A DNA stretch of 64,000 nucleotides from positions 1 to 64,000 of the forward strand of contig JAAYQR010000026.1 in NCBI GenBank assembly GCA_012519205.1, given 5' to 3'. The DNA comes from Candidatus Epulonipiscium sp. GTDB lineage: Bacteria; Bacillota; Clostridia; Lachnospirales; Defluviitaleaceae. Below, piece by piece: positions 48,534-57,578 of the stretch (position 1 is the stretch's first letter; every line of letters starts with the position of its first letter). A program made the translations under genes and the position numbers. The notes under the pieces were generated by a model. It made no database searches. It was not told the DNA's origin and saw only the letters and a list, made by a program, of their open reading frames with translations.

Positions 48534-49232
48534 ATGGGTCAAAGAGTTTTAGTAGTAGATGATGAAAAAAGTATTGCAGATATCATAACCTTTAACTTAA
48601 AGAGAGAGGGTTATGAGGTTTTAAATGCTTACGATGGTGAGGAGGCCCTAGGTTTAATATTTGATAAAGATCCTGATTTGATTCTTTTAGATATTATGAT
48701 GCCGAAGTTAGATGGATTTCAGGTATGCAGGAAGGTGAGGGAGAAAAAGGATACCCCTATTGTAATGTTGACTGCTAGAGCCGAAGAAGTGGATAAGGTA
48801 CTGGGCTTAGAACTAGGGGCCGACGATTATGTAACTAAGCCTTTTAGTGTAAGAGAGTTGATGGCAAGGGTTAAGGCAAATCTTAGAAGAATGGCAGCAG
48901 TAGAAAAGGAGATAGAAAAAGAGCATACTAAGAATGTTTTTACATACGATAATCTAACCATTAATACAGATAAATATGAAGTAATTAAAAAAGGAGAAAT
49001 AATAGAACTCACCCTTAGGGAATTTGAACTTCTTAAATTTCTAGCTATGCAAAAAGGTCAGATTTTTTCAAGGGAAACTCTTCTTGAGAAGGTTTGGGGA
49101 TACGAATACTACGGCGATATCCGCACAGTAGATGTGACTGTAAGACGTTTAAGAGAAAAGGTAGAAGACGATCCAAGCCGTGCAGAATACATATTAACAA
49201 AAAGAGGGGTAGGGTACTACTTTAAGGGGTAG
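48534..49232 (+). CDS. walR: Cell-wall response regulator WalR (YycF)
   Basis: A 232-residue OmpR-family regulator. The receiver (1-120) has Asp9, Asp10, phospho-acceptor Asp53 ([11 protein letters not shown]) and a Lys in [11 protein letters not shown]. The winged helix (about 135-232) has [11 protein letters not shown] and [16 protein letters not shown], plus KRGVGYYF at the end. The kinase, YycH, YycI and murA/rlmH neighbours support WalR over PhoP. ATG 48534 follows GAGGTGG; the frame's earlier ATG 48516 precedes that site. The stop is 5 bases before walK. Confidence 0.93.
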   Translation: MGQRVLVVDDEKSIADIITFNLKREGYEVLNAYDGEEALGLIFDKDPDLILLDIMMPKLDGFQVCRKVREKKDTPIVMLTARAEEVDKVLGLELGADDYVTKPFSVRELMARVKANLRRMAAVEKEIEKEHTKNVFTYDNLTINTDKYEVIKKGEIIELTLREFELLKFLAMQKGQIFSRETLLEKVWGYEYYGDIRTVDVTVRRLREKVEDDPSRAEYILTKRGVGYYFKG

Positions 49233-49237
49233 CATAT

Positions 49238-50998
49238 ATGAAAAGTATTCAGTGGAGGCTGGTAGTTATCTACCTTACCTTAGTTTTAATCGTAATGATT
49301 TCTAGTGGAACATTTATTCTTTGGCAAATACAAGAGTATGAGTATATCAAAATACATAATGAGTTAAAGTATACCGCCGATTTAATCAGAGAAAATATAG
49401 AGCCAAAGGGCAATTCTTCACAAATAAGATTAGAAGAATTAAACTTTCTCATTGCAAATGGGGTATATTTAGGAAATCAAAGGATATATATTCTAGATAT
49501 TGATGGAAACATAATCATTCCCGATGTAGAAACAAATGAAAAAAACCAATGGAATAAAAGAGCCGTATATGAGGCGAAAGTTGAAAAAAGACCAGTAATG
49601 GGAAAGCCTGTGCAAATACTAGAAGGAGGCTATGCAAGGGAATACGTTGATTATTCGTATCCGCTTTTAGTAGATGGGAATGTTGAGTACATCATATATA
49701 TCCGCGCCTCTGCCCAGGAGGTTTCAGAAAATATTGCAAAGATAACGAATATAATACTAGTGGCATCTATCGGAGCTTTATTCATTACCATGATTTTTGG
49801 CATTTATTTTGCCAAGACCCTAACGGGTCCAATTAAGGTGTTAACCGTCAAGGCAAAGGAAATGGCAGAAGGATTTTTAGATCATAAGATAGAGGTAAAA
49901 TCTAATGATGAAATTGGACAGTTAACGGGAAGCTTTAACCATATGGCAGAAGAATTAAGTCAGATGCTTTTAACTATATCAAGTGAAAAAAATAAGTTAG
50001 AAACTGTGATTACCCATATGGCAGACGGAGTTCTAGCCTTTGACAGGAAGGGGATGCTAATTCATGCTAATCCTGCTGCCTATAAGATGATTAAAATTAC
50101 TGATACGGAAAAATATTTTTATGACATTTTCAAAAACAATGATATAGATTTAAGATTCAGTGACTTTTTACAGATGAAACCGAATTCCATAAGTCAACAT
50201 CTTATGATTGTGGGGGATAAGTATATTAATGGGTGCTTTGCAGCTTACGGTAGGAAATTGGGAGATACGGAAGGTATTATCATTGTACTTCAGGACGTAA
50301 CAGAACAAAAAGAACTGGAGGAAATGCGGAAGGAATTTGTGGCCAATGTATCCCATGAACTAAGGACCCCCCTAACAACGGTAAAGAGCTATGCAGAGAC
50401 TCTACTAGACGGGGCATTGGACGAAAAGGATTTGGCTTTATCCTTCCTTAAGGTAATCAATAATGAGGCTGATAGAATGACTGCCTTGGTTCAAGATTTG
50501 CTTGAGCTATCAAGGCTTGATAATAAACAGGTACGGTTTCATTTGAAATCCATCAATATTGTCCATTTGGTTGCTGAGAGTGTAGAACACCATCAAATCC
50601 ATGCCCAAAAAAAGAACCAAACTATGGATTGTTATATAGATATCCCAGGAGCAGTTATTAAAATTGACCCCGATAGGGTGAGACAAGTTTTAAGTAATGT
50701 ATTAAGCAATGCTATAAAGTACAGTCCCGAAAAGGCAGAGATTAAGATTAGGCTATGGGAAAATGGAGAACATATTAATGTAAGTATATCAGATACAGGA
50801 ATCGGAATTCCCGAAAAAAATATTTCAAGGATTTTTGAAAGGTTTTATAGGGTAGATAAGGCAAGATCTAGGGAAATGGGAGGGACAGGACTTGGTCTAG
50901 CCATTGCAAAGGAAATCATGGAAATCCATGGAGGGAGAATTTGGGCAAAAAGTGAACAGGGAAAAGGAACAACCATTACCTTAGAGTTTAATAAGTAG
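49238..50998 (+). CDS. walK: Cell-wall sensor histidine kinase WalK (YycG)
   Basis: A 586-residue kinase with two membrane helices (about 8-28 and 165-185) around an extracellular sensor domain. HAMP (about 190-240), PAS (about 250-350) and HisKA with NVSHELRTPLTTVKSY (His373) follow, then HATPase_c with NVLSNAIKYSP and GGTGLGLAIAKEI. This domain order is that of WalK. It phosphorylates WalR to tune wall hydrolases; YycH and YycI, encoded downstream, would modulate it in the membrane. Confidence 0.93.
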   Translation: MKSIQWRLVVIYLTLVLIVMISSGTFILWQIQEYEYIKIHNELKYTADLIRENIEPKGNSSQIRLEELNFLIANGVYLGNQRIYILDIDGNIIIPDVETNEKNQWNKRAVYEAKVEKRPVMGKPVQILEGGYAREYVDYSYPLLVDGNVEYIIYIRASAQEVSENIAKITNIILVASIGALFITMIFGIYFAKTLTGPIKVLTVKAKEMAEGFLDHKIEVKSNDEIGQLTGSFNHMAEELSQMLLTISSEKNKLETVITHMADGVLAFDRKGMLIHANPAAYKMIKITDTEKYFYDIFKNNDIDLRFSDFLQMKPNSISQHLMIVGDKYINGCFAAYGRKLGDTEGIIIVLQDVTEQKELEEMRKEFVANVSHELRTPLTTVKSYAETLLDGALDEKDLALSFLKVINNEADRMTALVQDLLELSRLDNKQVRFHLKSINIVHLVAESVEHHQIHAQKKNQTMDCYIDIPGAVIKIDPDRVRQVLSNVLSNAIKYSPEKAEIKIRLWENGEHINVSISDTGIGIPEKNISRIFERFYRVDKARSREMGGTGLGLAIAKEIMEIHGGRIWAKSEQGKGTTITLEFNK

Positions 50999-51025
50999 CA
51001 GGATGTAATTTAAAATTAAGCTAGG

Positions 51026-51042
51026 TGTAATCATTTTGTAAC
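51026..51042 (+). promoter_or_regulatory. WalR box in front of the secreted-protein/yycH/yycI genes
   Basis: TGTAAT-CATTT-TGTAAC matches TGTWAH-N5-TGTWAH fully and lies 10 bases before a perfect TATAAT (51053-51058). It overlaps the -35 zone, as at activated promoters, and lies 28 bases downstream of the walK stop. Confidence 0.6.
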
Positions 51043-51098
51043 ATAAGTTTTGTATAATAATAGAAGATATTATAGACTGATATGAAAGGGGGGGCATA

Positions 51099-51578
51099 AT
51101 GCGAAAATATTTATATTTCATAGTTTTTACCTTTATGATATTATTTTGTACTTCAGAGGCTAGAGCCAATACGACAAATGCAAAGGAATATAGTATTGTG
51201 GAAGAAGATGGAACGCTAGACTTAGAAGTAATCAAAATCACTGCAGGGATTACTAAGGATAAGGAAGTTACTTTTGATGAAGTAAGAAATATATCTGGTA
51301 AATCCAAAGAAGGTACAATAATTACTTTTTCTGTTTATAAAAATGAGAGTGATGAAGAAAAGGTTGTCTTTTCGCAGAGTGTTGGTGCCTCCGAATTATT
51401 TAATCAGTTAGTAGAACTTAAAGAAGGTAGAAATTATATCAAGATTACCGTAAGGCAAGAAGATAAGGTAGAAGTATTTATTTTCCAAATAGATCGTAAA
51501 AACAAAGAAATTAAAAAGAAACTAGAAGACATAAAAATCAATAATATACTTTCAAATGATATAAATCCTGTTTTTTAA
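51099..51578 (+). CDS. Secreted protein of unknown function in the wal locus
   Basis: A 159-residue precursor with signal peptide (about 1-25, ending SEARA). The mature part is a single small beta-rich domain (about 45-135; SKEGTIITFSVYK, LKEGRNYIKITV) resembling a cadherin-like or Ig-like sandwich, then a Lys-rich tail. No recognised family. The strong GGGGGGG site precedes ATG 51099. A WalR box and perfect -10 stand directly upstream, and yycH follows within 53 bases, so it may be a wall-linked accessory of the Wal system. The function is not deduced. Confidence 0.7.
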   Translation: MRKYLYFIVFTFMILFCTSEARANTTNAKEYSIVEEDGTLDLEVIKITAGITKDKEVTFDEVRNISGKSKEGTIITFSVYKNESDEEKVVFSQSVGASELFNQLVELKEGRNYIKITVRQEDKVEVFIFQIDRKNKEIKKKLEDIKINNILSNDINPVF

Positions 51579-51630
51579 AGACAGTCTTTAAGATTTTAGA
51601 AAGTCTATTAAGATAAAAGTGGTGGTTTGA

Positions 51631-53022
51631 ATGGATAAGGGAAAACTAAAAACCTTTTTTTTAGCCGGTTTAATCCTTTTTAGTGTTTTTCAGACGGGAG
51701 AGTTATGGTTTGGCAGTTTGTCGAGCCATAACTTTTTTTATAATTTATGGGCAAAAAGTGATTATACCAACATAGTCTACTCGGGGGAACCCGTACACCT
51801 ACTTCAACCTACAGAAATTATAATTAATTTTGGAGTTGAGGGGGGGAAATATAACATACTCAAAAATACAAAGGAAGAATTTAAAATAGCCCAGAAGGAA
51901 ATGGCAGATATTTTGGGAAAAACCTTTTCTAGCGGTGAATTTATAAGTCAGCAAGAATTAAGCTGGAGAGATATCCTTTCTCAAAGATCGATTTTATATA
52001 AATATCCGGGTACTATCCCAATGAAGGGATTAGTAGATTCCCAAAATAAAATAGCGGCAAAAATACCTGGATTTGATCAAATTCTTGTAGTGCCAGGTAG
52101 GACCATTAATCAAAAAATCAATTGTTTCTTTATTGATGAATCAAGTGATTATGTATATGTAGTTGCTGTAAAACATGATGTATTAGTCCTACACGAGGTA
52201 ATAGATAACCTTAGGGATGATATCGCTAAGATTTCATATATATCCACAAAACAGGTAAATATGAATCAATTTGAAAATAATGTGTTTTTGCCTACATTTA
52301 ACACACACCCTGTATATCAAAAAATAGAAATCAAAGACGAAATTAAAGAGAATGGGGAAGTGAATGAGGAAAAACTAGAAAGGCTTATTAACCCCTTATT
52401 TATTAATCCCACATTAAAGAGAAAACAGCAAACCCAGGACGGAACGATTTATTATATCGAGGGAAACACAATGGTTAAATATTTTACGACCGGCGTTATA
52501 GAATATCTGGATCAGTCTAGAACCAAGAAAGATGATAGCCTAAGTTTCATAGAAGCTTATCAGGTTGCCAAAAGTTTTTTAGATAAGCATAAGATGGGTT
52601 TAAATCAAGACGACCTAAAGGGTGACTTGCTTTATTTGTCGGGACAAAAGCAAACAAATAGCGGATGGGAGTTTTGCTTTGACTTTAAGTTCAAAGACAT
52701 TCCTTACGATTTTTCCCGGGAAATAACAAATAAAACTGGTATGAAACATGCAGTTGAAATAGTAATCCAAGATAAAAAGATAAAAGAATACAAGAGGGTG
52801 ACCTGGATAGGTTATTTATTAGATGAAGAAGCTGAGGTTAACTTAACCTATCCCGAAGCCCTAGGGGAAGTAGTTAAAAGGCTAAATGATGAAGAGGCAA
52901 ATAATATAAAGATTAAGGATATGTACTGGGCATATTATCAAAAGGAAATAGATAAGCCTGCAGAAGTATATTGGATGATTAAAGCAGGAAATAAGATTTA
53001 TCCCATTAAAGCAAGTCGATAA
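51631..53022 (+). CDS. yycH: YycH family regulator of WalK
   Basis: A 463-residue protein anchored by one N-terminal membrane helix (about 8-25), with the rest outside. The order and sizes, and the short N-terminal MDKGKLKTFFLAGLILFSVF followed by a long extracytoplasmic beta-rich part, match YycH (WalH), which restrains or assists WalK through its membrane segment. Sequence divergence in Clostridia is large, so the call relies strongly on position: walK, unknown, yycH, yycI. ATG 51631 follows GTGGTGG. The stop is 15 bases before yycI. Confidence 0.75.
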   Translation: MDKGKLKTFFLAGLILFSVFQTGELWFGSLSSHNFFYNLWAKSDYTNIVYSGEPVHLLQPTEIIINFGVEGGKYNILKNTKEEFKIAQKEMADILGKTFSSGEFISQQELSWRDILSQRSILYKYPGTIPMKGLVDSQNKIAAKIPGFDQILVVPGRTINQKINCFFIDESSDYVYVVAVKHDVLVLHEVIDNLRDDIAKISYISTKQVNMNQFENNVFLPTFNTHPVYQKIEIKDEIKENGEVNEEKLERLINPLFINPTLKRKQQTQDGTIYYIEGNTMVKYFTTGVIEYLDQSRTKKDDSLSFIEAYQVAKSFLDKHKMGLNQDDLKGDLLYLSGQKQTNSGWEFCFDFKFKDIPYDFSREITNKTGMKHAVEIVIQDKKIKEYKRVTWIGYLLDEEAEVNLTYPEALGEVVKRLNDEEANNIKIKDMYWAYYQKEIDKPAEVYWMIKAGNKIYPIKASR

Positions 53023-53037
53023 GAAAAGAGGTCAAAA

Positions 53038-53919
53038 ATGAATTGGAAAAAAGTTAAAAATGTACTAATTATCATTTTTCTTATTATAAATGGGATTCTA
53101 GGGTATATGAACTATCAAAGAAAAGTACAAGCCTTTACCCTAACAAGTCACCAAGAAAACAATATAAAAAGGCTGCTATATAGCAATAATATTATGCTTT
53201 ACACACTCTTACCTCAAAAATATCCATCTATGAAGAAGTTAATCCTTGAACCAAAATCCGTTAGTGGAGAAGAAGAAAAAAAGATTCTTAAACTGATTTT
53301 TGGGGATGTTGAGGATATCACTGTATATCTAGAAAGTATTAGTAAAAACAGAATGCAGACGGTATACTCAAAAGGCGCTAGAAAGCTTAGTTTTTCAGAG
53401 GGTAGGATTGTTTACGAGGAAGATATAAATTCAAAGCCAAAAACCATTGGTTCAAAAGAAGAATCCAAAAATCTAGCAGACAAGTTTTTGAAAAGTCTAG
53501 GATATCAGTTATCAGAATTAGAATGGGATTTTAAAGATGAAGGAAATGGACAATATAAATATCTTTATTATGAAGTATATAAGGGAAATCTAATCTATGA
53601 TAGTTATATCGAATTTGTAATTAAACCTCAAGGGATTGAAAAAGTAGATATATATAGAATGAAACCTGTAAGGTATATAGAATTATCAAGAAGTATTTAT
53701 GCCCCAGATGAAATTTTATTTGGGTTTATGAATCAGGTAAAAAGGGAAACTAATCCAGGTGATATAATCATTATACAAAAAGTTGATATCGGGTATCTTA
53801 TCAGCCCTAAAGGGGAAGGGGTTAAGGAAGAGGAAGCTATTCCACATTATCGCATTACCTTAGCTGATGGGAGATATTACCACATAAATGCCTATAACAA
53901 TGAAATCTTCTTAAATTAA
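53038..53919 (+). CDS. yycI: YycI family regulator of WalK
   Basis: A 293-residue protein with an N-terminal membrane anchor, MNWKKVKNVLIIIFLIINGI, typical of YycI (WalI), and an extracytoplasmic remainder. The C-terminal region (about 210-293) looks like a PepSY-type alpha/beta module (PHYRITLADGRYYHINAYN). It is expected to pair with YycH at WalK. ATG 53038 follows AAAGAGGT. It ends the wal gene series; murA follows after 138 bases with its own candidate -10 elements. Confidence 0.78.
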   Translation: MNWKKVKNVLIIIFLIINGILGYMNYQRKVQAFTLTSHQENNIKRLLYSNNIMLYTLLPQKYPSMKKLILEPKSVSGEEEKKILKLIFGDVEDITVYLESISKNRMQTVYSKGARKLSFSEGRIVYEEDINSKPKTIGSKEESKNLADKFLKSLGYQLSELEWDFKDEGNGQYKYLYYEVYKGNLIYDSYIEFVIKPQGIEKVDIYRMKPVRYIELSRSIYAPDEILFGFMNQVKRETNPGDIIIIQKVDIGYLISPKGEGVKEEEAIPHYRITLADGRYYHINAYNNEIFLN

Positions 53920-54066
53920 GGATATATTAATAGTTACAAAGGTTTTTCGATAAAAGGGCTTTCTTATATTATACTTTAATGATATAATTGTTGGGGAATA
54001 TTGAGTATGGTAAAATTCTATAATATTCTACAAGATATAACAAATCCAATTTAAGAGGTGTTAGAG

Positions 54067-55323
54067 TTGGAACAATTGATTGTACGAGGTAGAACAAGAT
54101 TGCAGGGAGAAGTCCATGTAAATGGAGCAAAGAATGCAGCGGTGGCAATAATTCCTGCGGCAATATTATCAAATGATGTTTGTGTGATTGAAAATTTACC
54201 TTATATTGATGATGTAATTAGCTTATCAGAGACATTAAACGAAATGGGAGTTGAATGTAAATTTGTTGATTCCCATACATTAAAAATCGATAGTAAAAAT
54301 CTTAATAATTTTTGTGCAACCTACGATGCAGTTAAAAAAATTCGTGCTTCTTACTATTTGTTAGGGGCTCTTTTAGGACGTTATAAAAAAGCTGAGGTAG
54401 CTTTTCCAGGGGGATGCAACTTTGGCACTAGACCCATTGACCAGCATATAAAAGGTTTTAGGGCCTTGGGCGCTGAGGTCATAGTAGAACACGGAATGAT
54501 AAAGGCTTATGCAGATAAACTTGTAGGGGCTTCAGTTTACCTAGATGTGGTTAGTGTAGGTGCCACTATCAACATTATGTTGGCGGCAGTTTTAGCCGAA
54601 GGAACGACAGTAATCGAAAACGCAGCAAAAGAACCCCATGTTGTTGATACGGCGAACTTTTTAAATAGTATGGGTGCCAATGTAAAAGGTGCAGGAACCG
54701 ATATAATTCGTATAGTTGGGGTTAAAGAGTTATCGGGTACTAACTATATGATTATCCCTGATCAGATTGAAGCAGGAACATTTATGATGGCATCGGCAAT
54801 TACAGGGGGGGATGTAATCGTACGGAATTTGATTCCAAAGCATATGGAATCAATATCTGCAAAACTTTTGGAAATGAATATAGAAATAGAAGAAGGCGAT
54901 GATTATATAAGAGTGAATGCTCCAAAACCCCTTAGAGCTATCAATGTAAAGACATTGCCCTATCCTGGATTTCCAACGGATTTGCAGCCACAAATGTCGG
55001 CGCTACTTAGTATAGCTGATGGAACTAGTATCATTACGGAAAGTGTTTGGGATAATCGCTTCCAATACATAGATGAACTTAAACGCTTAGGGGCAGAGGT
55101 GAAGGTGGAAGGAAGAGTGGCAGTAATAAGGGGTATAAAAAGATTATCGGGAGCCCAAGTTTGTGCAACGGACCTTAGGGCAGGGGCGGGACTTGTATTG
55201 GCAGCCCTAGCAGCAGAAGGGAAAACAACAATAACAAACCTCCAATATATAGATAGAGGCTATGAGACCATAGAAGTTAAATTAAATGCCATGGGTGCGG
55301 ATATAAAAAGAGTTAAAAGATAA
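54067..55323 (+). CDS. murA: UDP-N-acetylglucosamine 1-carboxyvinyltransferase
   Basis: A 418-residue EPSP-synthase-fold enzyme that adds enolpyruvate to UDP-GlcNAc, the first committed step of peptidoglycan synthesis. It has [12 protein letters not shown] near the N-terminus and the catalytic Cys117 in [11 protein letters not shown], so it should be fosfomycin-sensitive. [15 protein letters not shown] and [14 protein letters not shown] also fit. GTG 54058 overlaps the ribosome site AAGAGG; TTG 54067 has proper spacing and gives the usual N-terminus MEQLIVRG-like. A terminator follows. Confidence 0.95.
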   Translation: MEQLIVRGRTRLQGEVHVNGAKNAAVAIIPAAILSNDVCVIENLPYIDDVISLSETLNEMGVECKFVDSHTLKIDSKNLNNFCATYDAVKKIRASYYLLGALLGRYKKAEVAFPGGCNFGTRPIDQHIKGFRALGAEVIVEHGMIKAYADKLVGASVYLDVVSVGATINIMLAAVLAEGTTVIENAAKEPHVVDTANFLNSMGANVKGAGTDIIRIVGVKELSGTNYMIIPDQIEAGTFMMASAITGGDVIVRNLIPKHMESISAKLLEMNIEIEEGDDYIRVNAPKPLRAINVKTLPYPGFPTDLQPQMSALLSIADGTSIITESVWDNRFQYIDELKRLGAEVKVEGRVAVIRGIKRLSGAQVCATDLRAGAGLVLAALAAEGKTTITNLQYIDRGYETIEVKLNAMGADIKRVKR

Positions 55324-55358
55324 TGACAAGGGAACCCCACCCTTGTCATTATTTTATC
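55322..55358 (+). terminator. Terminator after murA
   Basis: AATGACAAGGG / CCCTTGTCATT (55322-55332 with 55340-55350), 7-base loop, ATTTTAT tail. Confidence 0.85.
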
Positions 55359-55384
55359 CATGGATATATACCATACTATATAAG

Positions 55385-55450
55385 CATAGGGTAGAAGCCC
55401 CTATACTATAAAAATATATAGGGGCGGCTCTGCACTGGCCCGTAGATAGG
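55385..55450. repeat. GC-rich repeat-like sequence before rlmH
   Basis: ATAGGGTAGAAGCCCCTAT and ATATAGGGGCGGCTCTGCA are two partly symmetric, GC-rich blocks in AT-rich surroundings, like remnants of short palindromic repeats. The second runs into AGGCGG, which appears to be the ribosome site of rlmH. Confidence 0.4.
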
Positions 55451-55458
55451 CGGTAAAC

Positions 55459-55938
55459 ATGAAAATAGCAATAATAACTGTAGGAAAACTAAAGGAAAAA
55501 TATCTCCGAATGGGTATAGACGAATATGCAAAACGGCTATCTAGATACTGCAAATTAGAAATTATAGAAGTCCAAGATGAAAAAGTTCCAGAAAACATGA
55601 GTAGAATGGAAGAAGATGAAGTTAAAAACAAAGAAGGGAAAAAAATAATACAAAATATCAAAAATAATCCCTATGTAATAGCCCTAGCTATAGAAGGAAG
55701 GCAATATTCTTCCAAAGAAATGGCCCTAAAATTAGAAACCTTAGGTGTACAGGGAAGAAGTCATATAGCATTTATAATAGGTGGATCTATTGGCCTTTCA
55801 AAAGGGGTTTTAAATCGTGCTGATGAATACATTAGTTTTTCAAAAATGACCTTTCCCCATCAGCTTATGAGGTTGATTTTATTAGAACAAATATACAGGT
55901 CATTTAGAATAATAAAAGCAGAACCCTATCATAAATAA
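55459..55938 (+). CDS. rlmH: 23S rRNA (pseudouridine1915-N3)-methyltransferase
   Basis: A 159-residue SPOUT-class methyltransferase of normal length. The N-terminus [15 protein letters not shown], the SAM-binding knot [13 protein letters not shown] and the C-terminal [19 protein letters not shown] plus EPYHK are all family hallmarks. It modifies helix 69 of 23S rRNA in assembled ribosomes. The gene often lies near the wal locus in Firmicutes, as here. Ribosome site AGGCGG is weaker than its neighbours'. Confidence 0.96.
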   Translation: MKIAIITVGKLKEKYLRMGIDEYAKRLSRYCKLEIIEVQDEKVPENMSRMEEDEVKNKEGKKIIQNIKNNPYVIALAIEGRQYSSKEMALKLETLGVQGRSHIAFIIGGSIGLSKGVLNRADEYISFSKMTFPHQLMRLILLEQIYRSFRIIKAEPYHK

Positions 55939-56007
55939 ATTACTGGGAACAAGATAGATTTGTCGAAAAGATTAACATAAAGTTTTGATATACGTGGCTA
56001 ATAATTT

Positions 56008-56028
56008 GACATTTTGAAATAAAATGTC
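56008..56028. other. Short hairpin downstream of rlmH and the BrkB-type gene
   Basis: GACATTTT / AAAATGTC 8-bp stem with loop GAAAT. It may end minus-strand transcription from the BrkB-type gene; no strong T-run. Confidence 0.35.
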
Positions 56029-56066
56029 CATAATAAGGGCAAATACTGTGGAGTTTAAATAAAAGA

Positions 56067-56948
56067 TTAGGGTTTGGAGGAAGTAAAGAATGGAAGACCC
56101 CCGAAATTTTTACATCTTGGTTTAGATTTACCCTCTTTTAAGAATAGCAAGACTGCATTGAGTTCGCCACCAAGGAGGATAACTATACTGCTTATATACA
56201 TCCAGAGCAGTAGTATTATTATACCTCCAATACTTCCATACATTATATTAAACTTTCCAAAGTGGTTAATATATTTAGAAAAAAGAATAGATAGTAGAAT
56301 CCAAAAAAAAGTAGAAAAGATTGTTCCGGGTAATACTTCTTTAAATGTAAGCTGGCGGTTTGGCATGTGTTTGTACAAAAAAATAAAAACTATAAGGATA
56401 GTAATAATCATAATAAAATATCTAAAAATGCTCCATGAAATACCAAACCAAGGGCTAATACCTATGATAGAAAATAGATAAAAGCCAAGTATCTCACCGA
56501 AAACAAGAAAACTTAAAGAAAATGCAATGGAAGTAGTAAGGGCAATGGTAAAAAATAAAGATATTCCTCTAAGCACTAAAAAGGAACGGGTTTCTTCTTC
56601 ATCATAGGCTTTATTAAGACCTCTTATAATAGAATTAACCCCGTTGGATGCACTCCAGAGGGTAGTTATCATACCGAAGGACAGTAGGGTAGTATTTCTA
56701 ACTTTTAATATTTCTTTTATGGTTTTATGTACTATTAGGTAAGCTTCCCTAGGGAGCAAATGGGATAAATCTAGGAGAAAAGCATCGGAATTAATGGGGG
56801 TATAACTTAATATGGTAAAAAGAAATATTAAAAAAGGGAAAAAGGATAAAATAATATAAAAGGTGAGTTGTGCACCTAAGGCAGGGACCTCATCGTCTTG
56901 GAATCGGCAATATAATTCTTTCATAATTTGGGGTATGATTGGTTTCAA
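56067..56948 (-). CDS. YihY/BrkB family integral membrane protein
   Basis: A 293-residue protein with about six membrane helices. Family features are the N-terminal DDEVPALGAQLTFYIILSFFP and SNGVNSIIRGLNKAYDEEE, with LYKHMPNR in a later loop and LGGELNAVLL near the C-terminus. The family was once called ribonuclease BN, wrongly; its true function is not established, but it may be a transporter. The start is TTG ending at 56948, with AAAGGAG 7-12 bases upstream on the minus strand. Confidence 0.92.
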   Translation of the reverse strand: MKPIIPQIMKELYCRFQDDEVPALGAQLTFYIILSFFPFLIFLFTILSYTPINSDAFLLDLSHLLPREAYLIVHKTIKEILKVRNTTLLSFGMITTLWSASNGVNSIIRGLNKAYDEEETRSFLVLRGISLFFTIALTTSIAFSLSFLVFGEILGFYLFSIIGISPWFGISWSIFRYFIMIITILIVFIFLYKHMPNRQLTFKEVLPGTIFSTFFWILLSILFSKYINHFGKFNIMYGSIGGIIILLLWMYISSIVILLGGELNAVLLFLKEGKSKPRCKNFGGLPFFTSSKP

Positions 56949-57023
56949 GGCTGATTCTCCTTTGAGTTGCTCTTTATAAGAGTATGGCTACTGGAACATT
57001 ATTTTAAACCCTAAAGCCACAAT

Positions 57024-57051
57024 TAAAATCCCTCCAACTAGGAGGGTTTTT
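57024..57051. terminator. Hairpin terminator after the small membrane protein gene
   Basis: CCCTCC / GGAGGG (57030-57035 with 57041-57046) flanked by A-run and T-run on both sides; it can work for the minus-strand gene. Confidence 0.65.
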
Positions 57052-57057
57052 AAGAAT

Positions 57058-57441
57058 TTATTTTTTAATTGATTTTATGGATACAATATAAAGACCAGCA
57101 ACATCAACTCTAACTACTTTTTTAGTAGGAAGCTTCTTAAATACCTTGTCATCGCATATAAAAGTAGTGATTTGGGGACCAACTTTTGCCTTAACTAAAG
57201 GCATTTTTTTAAAGCGGTACCACTTAGGGAATTGGTCAACTACCATTTTTGGAAAGTTTGCATTGGTTATTTTGTCTTTTTTCTTATCGATTACAAGAAT
57301 TGATGTGGTCATTTTGTGTTGATTAATTAAACTTTGCTGATTATCCATTTTAGACTGCATCTTTTTACCTAGGAAATACAATCCTACAAGTATTACAGCT
57401 AAAACAGCAAGGATAATTAAAAGGATTTTCCAAATTTCCAC
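57058..57441 (-). CDS. Small membrane-anchored protein, unknown function
   Basis: A 127-residue protein with one N-terminal membrane helix (about 5-25, ILAVLAVILVGLYFLGKKM). A basic beta-rich soluble domain follows (SILVIDKKKDKITNANFPKM; VVRVDVAGLYIVSIKSIKK). Starts at GTG ending at 57441, with GAAGGAGG upstream. Similar-looking proteins are common in Lachnospiraceae-type genomes, but I know no function. It lies upstream of, and in the same direction as, the BrkB-type gene. Confidence 0.7.
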   Translation of the reverse strand: MEIWKILLIILAVLAVILVGLYFLGKKMQSKMDNQQSLINQHKMTTSILVIDKKKDKITNANFPKMVVDQFPKWYRFKKMPLVKAKVGPQITTFICDDKVFKKLPTKKVVRVDVAGLYIVSIKSIKK

Positions 57442-57578
57442 TTGTTGTCCTCCTTCATTTCTAGATTATGTATTATCTTTTATTTTAATATTGTACCATT
57501 GATTTGCCAAATATGAAATAGCAATTTAGGTGAAAATATAACTGGATTGTATAATAGGTCAGAGTTAGGAGGGGAAGT

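Noticed and set aside
53971..54024. Promoter for murA
   Set aside because: Two TATAAT strings (53983-53988, 54019-54024) lack a matching -35 at normal spacing, so no single promoter could be chosen.
56074..56481. 135-codon plus-strand frame
   Set aside because: Lies antisense to the clear BrkB-type gene and has no independent family features, although GGAGGAAG precedes it.
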